A stretch of 64,000 nucleotides of DNA, from contig JAKCOZ010000008.1 in the NCBI GenBank assembly GCA_022605955.1, positions 23,313,083 through 23,377,082 of the forward strand, given 5' to 3'. The translations under genes and the position numbers were made by a program. The stretch is from Rallus limicola (Eukaryota; Chordata; Aves; Gruiformes; Rallidae). This document shows positions 1-12,600 of the stretch, in pieces; positions within the stretch are counted from its first letter, which is position 1; each line of letters opens with the position of its first letter. The notes below the pieces were generated by a model. The model was not told the origin of the DNA, searched no databases, and was given only the letters and a program-made list of their open reading frames with translations.

Positions 1-3000
1 GCAGGTCTGTGTGCTGCTGAGGTACCAACCTGACCCTCACTGGGCAGAATTAACACACTTCTACCCAACTAGACATGGCATGCACTGCATTTCTTATGGC
101 TTTACATTTTTATGCTGTGTTTATGCTAAGTCTCTTGAAAAGTCTGAGTTACTCATGTTAATGTCGTCTGATCTACCATAAGGTCTGCCAGTATAAAATG
201 ATCACTAAAAGTATTGAGGTAACATTGCCCCTGTTGGCTTTTAAAGCATCAGATATAAAAGGGCAGACATACAGAATTCAAGGCTTCCTCCTGCCTGGAA
301 GAGGTAATTAGATCCTATTCCTATAGGGTAACATCTGTTCCACACTACAGCCACACCAACCTCCACACTCCTGCCGTTTCCTGGGGCTTTTTTTGATATT
401 GTAAGCCCCCATTTAAAATCCAATAGTTGGAGCTCAATGCTGTACCTCTTCTTTCCAGTAGAAGCAGAACCAGGCCACAGAGTACCTACCTGTAACACTG
501 CTCTTGCCAACTGTGAATATAAATGGAGTTTCCAATACATAATTTTTATTTTTTCAGTTGCTAAATATTAAGAGTTAAATTCTTTTCCCTGATCATCAGA
601 CAGGTTCCCTTGAAGTCTGTTCTACAATATCTGCTTGTGTTAATCTTCAATTGATGTCAATAGGGGTGCTGTACTCACAGGGAGAGTAGGATGACTTTGA
701 AGGGATGTGTTGCGTGTTCAAAGAAAAAAAATTAACCCTTAACTTCTTAGCATTACACTTACAATCTTCTGCTTTACCAAAGCTACTCCGTATTCTTGTG
801 CGCTTGAAAGCATTTTTTTTCCTTTTAGTGTCTTAAAATGTTGCAGGGAAATTAAAAAGGCACTCACAGGAGAAGCGAGAATTAGACAAGAAGAGTTATA
901 CATGCCATTACACGGCTCATTCCTTTATTTTCTAGATGACCTAGCCAGTAGTATTGTCACAGAATTATGTTCTGCTCTAATCCAATGAGAAGAGCAGCCC
1001 AAGTTCAACTCCAATTTGCTATGCTACATACAGGTCTACTGGCTGTAAAACAGGGGTCATTATGCAGAAACCTGAACTCCATGATGACAGTAGCTTCCAG
1101 TTACTGCGGCATGATCAGTGGCAGCAGAAAGGATGCTGGTAAGCAGCACAGTCTTTTTTTCTTACTGAAACTGATGAATAAACCAAACAGCAAACTTGTG
1201 TGCATCACACACAGAACAGCCAAGTTCAATAGACATTACATAATCATTCCTTGAAGTGTCAAAGTTGTCTTAGAACAAACAGAAAAAGGACATTAAGCCC
1301 ACCAAACTACCATGCAGAGAGATAGCTGATCACTGCAGTTTGTCCCCTCCTTATAACAAGCCATACTCATCCTTGGTTGACTGGAAAGCCAGCTGATTGC
1401 CTGTGGCCCAAATCCTGACATACACAGGATAAATAGCACAGGAATTGTCCAAATACCTTTGAATATTTTGCCATGTGCCTTGGATGAAGCAGCACTAATA
1501 CTCCAGAGTCAACCACATCAGAGCCTTCAGGCTGTCATCATATATGACACAGAAGCCTAGTCAGGTTATTCCATCAAAATTAAAGCAATCCTATAAGAAC
1601 TTGGGTGAAAAGCTTGAGGACATGTGAGGGTGGGTGCGAGGAGGTCGGTCTGCAGTCCCACCCAGCAAGAATCCCTAACCCAACCAATACAGGAGGAAAG
1701 CAGCAGCCTCACAAGGGAAGAACCCTGTGGCCATGATCTCTATAGCCACAGGACAAGCAGCAGTGCCTTGAACAGTGCTGAGGAATTTGCACCGCTCATC
1801 ACTAGTGCAGTGCGTATGGCTGGGACCAGCCAGCCACAGGAGTATTATGGGACAAGGTTATTGAGAAAGCCTGACTGGACAGCTGCTTTTACTACAGCCC
1901 TAAAGAAATTTCTCCGTAGATTCAAGGAGATTGATACACTTTTTTAGTGAACAATAAAAGCTGCTTCCTCAAAGTAATTCAGTGCTCCATCTAGCACCGA
2001 GGCAGCAATAATATCCTACACCTGGAAACAGGGCTTTGCCACTGAGAGGAACAGTGTAAGCACTTAGCAGGTGCTGGAATGGGTTGGGGGGCAGCCTTTT
2101 TCAGCAATAAGCAGACAAAAACCCAACACATTTTGACAGCACAGGAAAATACCAAAGTAACATTTTTTTATTGCTTATACTGTCACCTCTAAGTAAATGT
2201 ATCAAAAATTAAAACCAACTAGCAAGCCTCTGATGGAGGGGGAGGAGAGACCAAAGATTAAGTCACTAATCAATCTATGTAGAGTATGAATTAATTAGAA
2301 ACTAATCCTAAGCAGATTAAAAAAAATAAGGGGAAGAATGATAGAAACGATGAGTGAAACAAATGAAAAGCACTATGAAAATCAATCCCCTTTCCATAAA
2401 AGCTAGCTATCCTAATTCATTTCCTGTACAAATTTATTACAAGTCTAATTTAAATTGTGTAAGTAACTGCTTAATCTTCCACAGGAATTCCCTGTCTCAT
2501 GCTTTCCTGTTCTTGATCCTGTTGATCTTCTCATATATGAAATAAAACTCTCCTAGGGGAAAGGTGGGAAGAAGAAATGCAAATGCCTGTCTTAAGAGGG
2601 ATGCAATCAATAAGCACTATCCTGTTTGAAGCAGCTGGGAAGTATTTCAAAGGAAATCTCTGTCTGTCTTGAAAATGTCAGTGCCAAGAGCCCCACAATT
2701 TTCTGTAAGAGCAGGTTGTCACACCTGGGAATTATAGAATTTGGAAGTAGTAAACTTTGAGGACACTAAATGCAGGACAATTTCTTTGATGCTTTTGTTA
2801 GTCTGACACACCAGTAGTTTTATCTGATCGTGAGTACAACTAGCACCTTGGTGAATGTACAGCACAACTGTGTACACTGTGGAGCAGGAAACAGCCCCTT
2901 ATGGGCATCACCACATGCCTCCAGACAGGATGCCTGAGTCCATGCTTTACTTTGCATGGGCACATCCAGCACAGGCACACCGAGTGACCTGCCAACCCCA

Positions 3001-4900
3001 AGACTGGGCATAAGCATGCCATCTGTAGCATAAGCACCCTACAGCCCTCCAGCAGCTTCTCCTGCATCCTCTCCTTTGCAAAGCAGTGTTTCCACCAAAG
3101 CACACCTATTTTAGCATGCTGGTTGCTGTCTGGTGAGGACTGGCTTGTACCGTGGTTCTGCCATCAGGAAATTGCCCACCAGATGCAGCGGCACATTCCT
3201 GGTGAGCCCACTCCTCAGCTCCAGTTTAACCAGATGCCTACATTCAGAATAGCTGCCCATGCTACACCAGCCACGGGTTCAGCTCATTTCATCTCTCAGT
3301 GCCTGTGTCAAAAGGAATCTCTCTCCCAGCTCATTTTTTATAATTGCTGATGTGTGAACATTGACTTGCACAATTTTCCCAATGCTACAGATTTTTATTG
3401 CCTTTTCCAGAAATAGATGGCAACAAACACTTGAGGGTTTTTTTCCAAGGGGAAGAATGCACCTCACTGTTCACACACTTGCATTTCCTTCAACTCTTCA
3501 TCACCAAGGGAGGCAGCTGGCATAGAGACTTTGACATTGCTGCTACGCAAAGCACTGGATACGTTTTATATATGATTCAAATAGAGCTTTTTACATACCA
3601 GTGACCACTACTATACTGAAACCTGAGCTGAATTAATGCCCTCAGTCAAGCATGGGCCTGATTTGGACTTTGCAAAAGGAGTAAAAAATTCATTAATCTG
3701 AGCTCACATCATCTGACACTCAGGCCATGGACAAAGTATGTAGAGGAAAGGAGCATTTGCTCTAGGGTTAACAGAAAAGGAGTTACAGTATCATCCACTC
3801 CAGAGTGTGATTTCTCTCTGAGGCATGATTTGAGGCTGGTGTGCCCACCATGGTTATCACCAGCTCATACTTTTACAGAGCTAGATCACAATATCAACTG
3901 GTCACCTTAAACTGTTTTCTTCAGTACCACCTTCTGACAAACGAACATTAAAGCAGCAGATCTGAACATTCAAGAAATCCATCACTTAACTTGAACTACT
4001 CCATTTATATTGATCTGGCAGGAAATGTTACAGAACATTATCAAATAAAATCACAGCTAAAATCAGAATAATAAAGTTGGTGAATTAATAATGATATCGA
4101 ATTAAGTCAACCTTAAACTGCCAAGCAAATATAGCAGATACTTAGGTCACAAATCTGAAGGAACAAGTCATCCTTTTCTGGCGGTGTAAAATCCAGAGGA
4201 TGGACAAGACAGTTTTTTAGAAAATACTTACCACCACCAAAAAATTCTAAAGGCCTGAATTAGGGAAATTTTGCAAATGATTTCTGCTGGAGGAGCAAAG
4301 CTCATTTAACTAGTTAAGAACACAAATGTCCATTTGGTTCAACAAACAAGAAGTCTCATGAAGCAAACCACATTTCTTTAATGTCAATTGGGCCTTCTCC
4401 TCTAGATCTTGCTGTTGTAATGGAAACTTGGGTTTCTTTTCCCTACTGAACTCCACCCTACACACAAAGCAAAGCCATTATGCTGCACACTGTCACTATG
4501 CTCCGTTAGGAGAGGTTGAACTAACCAAGACAGACAAGATAATTTCCTCAGTTATTGTCAGTGCTGTTTCTGAACAGCCTCACCAGCAACAATATCCTCG
4601 CTCAAAAAAAACATGCTCTGTGTGCTCAAAATTAGTTTTAGTATTTAGTGACAATCTAAGGCATCTCTTACTCAGGATAAACAGGGAAATAGCAGCAGGA
4701 TTCAAACATATAAACCACTACGTTGTTGCTTGGTTTTCTTTAACTTTCATGTACTTGTTCAGATAGATTGTGTCATGCATACAGACCAGTAAATTGCTGG
4801 GTACACCAAGTTTTTGGTCAGTATCCCTACAGGTATGTTCAGAATAACTTAGAAAAAGATTGGGTGAGGTTAAGCTTTCTGAAACAATTTTTCTGTCCTC
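1..4900. other. Unique noncoding DNA, no gene seen
   Basis: Frames on both strands are short and repeatedly stopped, and no transposable element is recognisable. Two local points stand out. An open frame of 107 codons at 1,624-1,947 (+) ends in TAG and is followed six bases later by AATAAA at 1,953-1,958; the peptide matches nothing I know. A GC-richer stretch at about 2,840-3,110 holds no convincing exon. A strong minus-strand donor (GTAAGTAT, plus-strand complement at 4,224-4,231) lies near a fair acceptor at about 4,284, enclosing a 52-nt interval open in only one frame. I treat this as chance-level. Confidence 0.7.
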
Positions 4901-7900
4901 GTAGTGAAGAGCGCCCAGCAAACCAGTGTGGAATTATGAGCACCCTGTACACTCACAGCAGACATTGCTACTGAAGTAGGCAAGTAGCACTTAGGGTGTA
5001 GGCAAATCCGGCTACTAATTAGTGCACTTGCAGAGAATGCAATCTGCAACATCACAGTGTCACAGAACTGGCCATCCATCACTTCACCTGTTTAGTGCAA
5101 CCATATTTTCCTTCTTGCCCAGTACTACAGCTTGCAGTTTTCCTCAAGTGTTGGGTTACATGTGAGCAGACTCTAGCACCCCCTCGGACACACCGTGGCA
5201 TTCTCTAGAAAATAACGAAGAGCTGAATAAATCCATCACTAAAGGTTAAAACACCTAGATGCTTTCCTCCCTCTTCATCTAGAGCATGGCCAGGTAGTTT
5301 CCATTACAAATCTGTTCTGAATTACCCTCTGATTTCCCCCACTGGACAGGAGTATCACTCTCAATTTCAGTAACATGAAGTTCCTCCTTTGCCCATCACA
5401 TAAATGCAACTTCCCACCCCCAAGATTTCACAGTGAAATCATTAAAGCTGCAAAGATTTAAGCCAAGATAGCACATCACTACTCTTCTGGCCCATGTGAA
5501 ACAGGTGCTCCAAACACCTGACCAGTCCACTCACCTACCTAACACTGTAGCTCAGTGTCATGTATCAGAAGGTAGAAGACAATGATGGCTTTGGTAGTAG
5601 TAGTTATATTTTAAAAGCTAATAGAAGTCAGCCTTAAGACTACAATTTTTTTTTCTTTATAGAAAAATCTTTTGGTAGCTTTATCTGACAGTTTAAGTGC
5701 TGTAAAGGGGTCTCATCCATGTTTCAACTAAAAGTTTTTACAAGGGTGTGTAAAAATAATCCACCTCTTCAGGCTGTCAAAAATTAGTCACCTCAGATAA
5801 AATAAGTCTGTAGCACCGTAATAGCTATTAATTTAAGTTACATAGCGTTGCCATTAAGATAGTATCTAGGCATTTCACAGTCATTGATCTGGTTTTCTGT
5901 ATATTAGCCTATACTTCCTTAATGTATTTAACCTCATAAAGCTCAAGCACTAATTATTTAAGCTGCCAGTAAGCAAACCCTGCTTCTTTGCCCTTTGACA
6001 GAAACCAGCCACTACGTTGCACAGAAGCATGTAACACAGAAAAAGGTATTTTGTTTGGGATGGACAATTCCCATGTCCTACTCCTTGGATTTACATTCTA
6101 CATAGCTCTCCCTTAAAATCTTTGTGATGTTTCAGCCAATTGCTTGTAAACTTTTTTTCCTGCCAAGGGCTGAACCTCAGGTTCCTTGAGTATAATTATG
6201 CTGAGCAACTGTGAAGGAGAAAAACTAAAAGTGCCACCACCACCACCTCAAATAAAACCACAAACAGAACCCCTCCAACATACAAAAAACGTCTTCCTCG
6301 GTTTCCAGAGGCAAGTTGCTTCACACTTCAACAACAAATTGAATTGTCGCACCTCCTCTGGCTAACAAGACAGAGGAAGGTGTTTATGGCTTTCCTTTAC
6401 TGAACAGTGCTTAAAGAAAATCCATCTCTGTTGTAACTTGATATGAAGGAAAGAGGTTGCAAAAAGGTGAAAATGTATTAAGTGTCCAAGACTACTGCTA
6501 GGGACTGCCCTAAGAACAGTTACACTCCTTTGGAAACTGGAAAGCATTTGAGGACAATAGAGGCTTCTAATGCAAGGTAACTTCAAAAGTTATTTTTAAT
6601 TTAGAACAGTTGGTGACTTCATCTCACATGCCATTCATGATTCTAAAGCAAAACATTTTAGTAAACTTCACTAAAAATAAAAAAACTTTAGCTACCTCCT
6701 GCACGACCTTTTCACATCCAAATTATATGCCAAAACACCACCATTAATTGCTCTCATTGCAAAAACAACTTTTTCCTCTTTATAAAAAAGCCCCCATGAA
6801 ACATCTTTAAGGACTGCTTCACCATGTACACATTAGCAAAGGAGATTTGTTGAGAAGTTACTGTAACATCTGCAGAAAAGATCTAAGTTTAGTCCAGAAA
6901 ACCAATTTTTCCTTTCTCTACTGAAGATGTCATAACTACAGTAGTAGAATTTTAGCTCATTCTAGTATCTCTGCATCTAGATCTATAGTGCTAATTCACC
7001 TGAAGGGAGAACCAAACAGGCATCAGATGTGTGTGAGCATGCTGCTTTATTGCGTAAAGCACAGGGCAACACAGTCCTGTTTGTGGCAAGTTAATTAAAA
7101 AAATCCACCAAAAAACCCACTTGAGCGCAGAATTTTGATAATTCTGTGTAGGACTATGGGTTAATTGCTAAGTTTTTTTTTGTTGGGTTTCTTACACATC
7201 CTATAGAACTCAAAGCCCTTTTCTACAGTTTGAAATAAAACATGCTTGGACACCAGGTCACCCACCTGACAGTCTGCATTTCATATTTGGTGCCTGCTCT
7301 ACCCTTCAGCTATACAACTCAGTATTTATTGGGGCTGCAGCTTGCCAAGGTCTGAACTTTGCAGAGTGATCATAAAGTGGGGGAGGATGGGAGAAGGTGT
7401 CAGGGAGAGAACAGAAAGATTTGTCAACTGAACATTTTGGGTTGTCAGCCTTTTGTCAAGTTCTGAGACACAATAGCTACAGGAGAAACATGCACTCAGT
7501 TGAAGAACTCAGTCATTTTTTAGTTTCACAGCTCATCTATTTTTCTGGTAAGAACACATTTACTTATCCTACTAGTAATTTGGAATGCAATAATAAACAA
7601 ATAAGTTCACTTTGAATCACTTATAAATGAATCTAGTTATGGGAAAAATAAAATTACTTTTTTCACTGACAAAGTGGCATGCTCGTGAAAATATGGAACT
7701 ATTTTCAATTGCAAACTGTGTGTCTGCTGCTCCAAAGATTAAGGAAGGGTGATGGAAGCACGCCTGTATGCTGCAGTGCAAAGAAGTACTGGCAAAAAAT
7801 TTTGAACTTGAATACTTTGTGTTGTGTCATGGCTTTTCAGGGAGCCAACAGTATGGGGCAGCTGAAGGTCTTTCATCGAGTAGCACATGATTAAGATACA

Positions 7901-9604
7901 TCAGAAAGGCAAAAGAATGCAGCTTTATATTATTAGAATAATCAAAACCTCATGAAATATTAGGTTCTAATGTAACTTGCATTTTAGTGGTTGACAATGA
8001 AAAGTAATTTAAGCCTTATGATATGTTCATTTATTCTGGTCTCAGCTCTACACAGAGTGCCTTATCGCTTTAAGAAAGACCTCTTCCCTGCTAAATCACA
8101 TTATTTCTATTACTTGGGGAATTACAATATTTGTACAGTTTATACATGTGTAATACAATGGGATTTACATAATATGAAAGGCATTAGTGGTTTGATTAGC
8201 AGAAGAACCTGCACAACCTCAAGAATTAGTTTCTGGTTATTCTTTTAACCCAAGCATTTCCATCTCACATGTTAAAGCTCTCAGTGAACAGTCAAGTTTT
8301 ATCAGGCTATGGTGACAGAAGTTGCCACTGCTTAAGGCTCTGTTAATCCCACAAAGCCAATATGTGAGGACATAAGATCGTCTTGACTCACTGGAGACAC
8401 CATACTGTCACTTCAGCTGCCAGGACAGAAACATCGAAGATGTGGTGCTCTACAACCAGCTAAGCAAGGAAGGAAGAGATTAAGTGCTTGTTTTTCCTGA
8501 ACATTGAATGGAGAGCAATGCTCTCTTTCCTGAGAGCAGACACACCCCTTAAATCCTAGGGCCTCAAACCCCTGAATGAATTGGTCAGTGAGATAACATT
8601 TTCACCCACTCGATGAGTCCTCAGATGCTACTACTTCTGTGAACACCCTTATCTTGTGGAAAATTGACTCTCACTGCTACACCAGCTATCCTAACTCCTT
8701 GGGGAGGTAAGAACAGCACAGCAGCTTCAAGTTCAGTGCTCTCATTAAGGTCCTAAAGGCACCCCAGGTGAAGGAAACACTTCAGTAGTATAGTAGCTTT
8801 TAGGTTCATTTCTCACAGGCAATCCAGAGCTATGCACTTTGGAGAATATGAATACAGAATTACATTTCAGAGGAAAACCAATGAAGTTTCACTGACCAGT
8901 GCTCACATTTGGTGCACAGGAAGGGGCTTAATTACGCAAAGCATTGCTAATCACATCCAAGACTTTGTGGATCTCAAACCCTAATAATTCACAGTGCCAT
9001 TACACAGAACATCTTAAAAATCCTTTAGCACAGATTCACAGGGAGAGGTAGTACATTGTTTTATGCTTGGATGTAGCTATAAAAAAAAAATAAAGTAGGC
9101 CATCTTCTAAGAATATGAATCTCACTTTATATCCCTTAACAGAGTTTTTCTCCAGATAAGCATTTGAAAAGCTCCTCAAGCTTCCCAAAACAGAGTAAAG
9201 GCTTCAGTTCCTGCTTACTTTTGGCTCAAGAACTAAACCTGGTACTTAGTTTCCCTATTAAAAAAAAAGTTCCCCATTATAGTATGAGCCTCTCTTCCCA
9301 GGAATTTCTGTTGCCATGTTTTGGCAGATTGATTTCTGACAGCGGTGTCACAAGTTGGATCAGAAGCAAAAAAAGTTAGCATTTAGTACCTGTAAAAGCT
9401 ATCAAAACAGCTTTACTACTTACATGTTCAGGTTGGTTTGTTGCAGTGCAACAAACAGGAGCTTTGTATCTTGTTGGGCTCTCCCCTCCACAGCAATTTT
9501 ATTAAAAAAAGCCCCACACAAGAGACATCAGTATGAAACCATGGTATGCTTCTACAAGTATTTTACTATGTGGCTATAAAAGTATTCATGCAGGTAGAAA
9601 GCCT
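4901..9604. other. Unique noncoding DNA, AT-rich in parts
   Basis: No coding segment or known repeat is recognisable. The stretch at about 5,630-5,960 is AT-rich with homeodomain-type (TAATTA-like) and GATA-type words, which any AT-rich DNA will show. Small structures include a 6-bp stem with a 3-nt loop around 8,514-8,530 and an A10 run at 9,081-9,090. Nothing here supports a gene call. Confidence 0.7.
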
Positions 9605-9614
9605 CCCCCCCCCC
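9605..9614. repeat. C10 homopolymer run
   Basis: Ten consecutive C bases. It has no retroposon body beside it and is probably a simple mononucleotide repeat. Confidence 0.9.
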
Positions 9615-12600
9615 AGCTTCTGACCCTGCCATTTGGAGACTCCTGGGGAACAAGAGGAGCAGGCAGGGACCTCTGCAGAACATGCTTCCCAAGCAAGGCA
9701 TTCAAGGCTGCTAGCGCACCAGGCAGCCAAGGAAGTTACAAAATATTTAGGATAAAGCCAATATCCTTACCTACTTTACCACAAGCTGTTTGATTTATAA
9801 ATCACTAGCATCCATAAGCGAAGGAAACACGCATCTCTGGCAAAACCAGAGGAAATCTATCTTATAAGGCTTGTTGTGATTCAAAAGTCTATTACAGTAT
9901 TTAAATAATGTTATGATTGGCTTTCTATGGAACTATTATTAGGTTAATATTATGATTTCGCTTTGTCAGTTCAATGAAATTACATATTGATGCCTTGTTT
10001 TTCCACAACATCTTACCCTGCTGTGTTTATTTTGCTTGGCAACTGGATTTCGACTTTTAAGTGTGCAAGTTGGAAAGAATGAATTCCATTAAGTAATCAT
10101 TTATAAATAAACAAAAGGGATCACAAAAAAGTATTTTCTGATGTCTTGATATTCTCTGAAGTCACAGTATGTGCTTCAAAAGGCAGACAAAAAATATTAT
10201 CTTAGTGAAACACTAAAAATGGAAAGAAAGCAATGTGAATTTCAAATCTCTTCTTTCCCCAATGAAGTAAGACAACATTAATACTTATTTTCCTAGTCCA
10301 GATATCATATTCACAGCAGAATTACAATTTACTAAAACAAATTTTGTGTAAAAAAAGAGAAGTCAGGTGTTTCTGTTTTCCAGTAAAGAGATACGCGCTT
10401 TCAAAACCAGATATCTTGCACTGTACCTGTGTTCTCCTGACAGTATATTTGCATTAACACCAGAATAAGCACTAACTGATAAGTTTAGTATTCTCTCCAC
10501 TTTTCTGCAAATATTTTTCTACACTACAGTTTGGAGGGGAGGGGTGTAAATATCTATAGCTGATATGCTTTTGTCAGAGGCAATTTCCTAATCCTTTGCA
10601 TTCTGAGCTAGTGGTTTTATTTAAAGACTTTTTAATGGTGGTATTTAGGAGAGTCAATAAAAGATAAAAGTCCATAAGTAAGATCATGTATTTTTCCTTT
10701 CAAAATTTCATTATCTTTGTAGGACCAGAACCTGCCACTTATGTTTCCATCAAGTAGCTTGCATCACAAGCAGTCTCATTTATATAATTAGTCTCCTTTG
10801 CTTGAAAATTAATATATGACATAGCAGGTTTAATTTCTTCAGAACCACAATTTTTATTTCTAACTGCTTTTACCACAAAACCATCTCAAACCAATTCCTG
10901 CTTCCAAAACAAAGGGCACCACTTTGCAAGCACTCCAGCTTAAGACAGTACCAACAAACCTTTGTAGCTGCATTAAAATATCCCGGCACTAGATTCCTTG
11001 CTGTATTAAAACCACTGTAGAAGGCAGTTGTCTAGCTTGTCACCCTGTCTGCCAATCTAACTTCCTTTGTCAAGGAAGAAACAAGTAGCATTAAAATACT
11101 ACTACCTGGAAAGTTCTAGAACATCTTGTGAGTGCTACTGAGTAAAGAACTTGACAAGACTGAAACACACATCCTGCTCAAACTCACTGTTGCACTTGAC
11201 TTACTTGGAGAAATTAATCCTTATGTTTCTATAATTTTAAATTACTTTGTCATATGCAAATAGGGTTTTTTTTTTAATTGTTTTTCATGGTTTGCTGCCT
11301 AACAGCACACATCTGCCAGGATAACACCAGCAAAGAGCACACCCTGAACTCTCCTATTAACTTCCAGCCAGGCCATTTCTCTAGCACTGCCATCAGTGCA
11401 TTGGTCCATTCAGAAATTTAAAACCCAGAAGGTGCAGCTGGACATACAGTACAGAAATATTTCTCTGTAACATTGCTACTGAAATAGTATGTTTATTAAA
11501 ATATATTTTACATTTCAGTAATATTCTTAAATGACATTTAAGGGATTGAATACACTTAAAGATGCACTGTAAATGATCATAATGGAAAATTATTTATTTT
11601 AATGTACACAAAAGGAAAAGGGGTTACATTATACAGCACTGCATACAGTGTGGAGCAAACCCCTCCAGGACAGTCACAGTTCAGGCTGTGCCTCAGCTGA
11701 GCAGCCTGGCAGTCCCCCATACACACACTGCTATGCAAACATATCCGCACAGAGATGAATCTCTTTTCCAAGATAATTAGAACTCTCAGAAACCACCCAG
11801 GAATCTCCTCTGCTCCAAACATTAATGAGGAAACAAATGCACAAGGGGAAAAAAAATGCAGACATATTGAGGCCAAATCTGCCCAGAGCTCCAACAAATG
11901 CCATGAGCACAAAGCAAAGAAAGATAATCTGTGGCATGTGAAAGGCAAATAATTATTCTGAAATGATCAACCTGTTCGCAGCACAGAGCGGCAACAGGTT
12001 AACTTGTCACCCCAACATTGTCCTGGGTATGAGATACAGGTTTCTGAAGAAATGCATCTTCTCAGAACTGTCAAGTTATTAAAAAACCTAATAAAGAAAC
12101 AAATGGTAATAGCTATTAATTTAATTGCTGATGTTTCTTTGAGTTTCTTCTAACAGACATGCTGTTTTATCCCCAAATCCACAACCCTCAGGCACAGTGG
12201 GTGAACACCTTAGCCCTAAGAGAGGTCCTCCTCACTCCATCTGGCCAATGACAAGGTCATCTCCCCACATAAAGGGGATTCACAGCTCTGCATTGGCAGA
12301 ATACTGATTTTTCAAACCTGCTTTGATTTATTACAACAGGCTATTTAAACAGAAAAATTTTATGCTAAAAGCCAGAAATATGCAAGGTATAAAGGGCCCT
12401 GGCTTTGTCAGGGCTGATTTTCCATGTGGAAGCAGGCTGAGTTACAGAAACCAGCTCAGCTGACAGGATAGTTCAAATGTCAATTAAGATAGGACATCAA
12501 ACAATTTATTTATTAGTTAAGAAGCTACTCAGACATGATGAATAGATATTTGCTAGTCAAATTTGGTCATGGTTTCAGAAGATCTCTGTTACAATTATTG

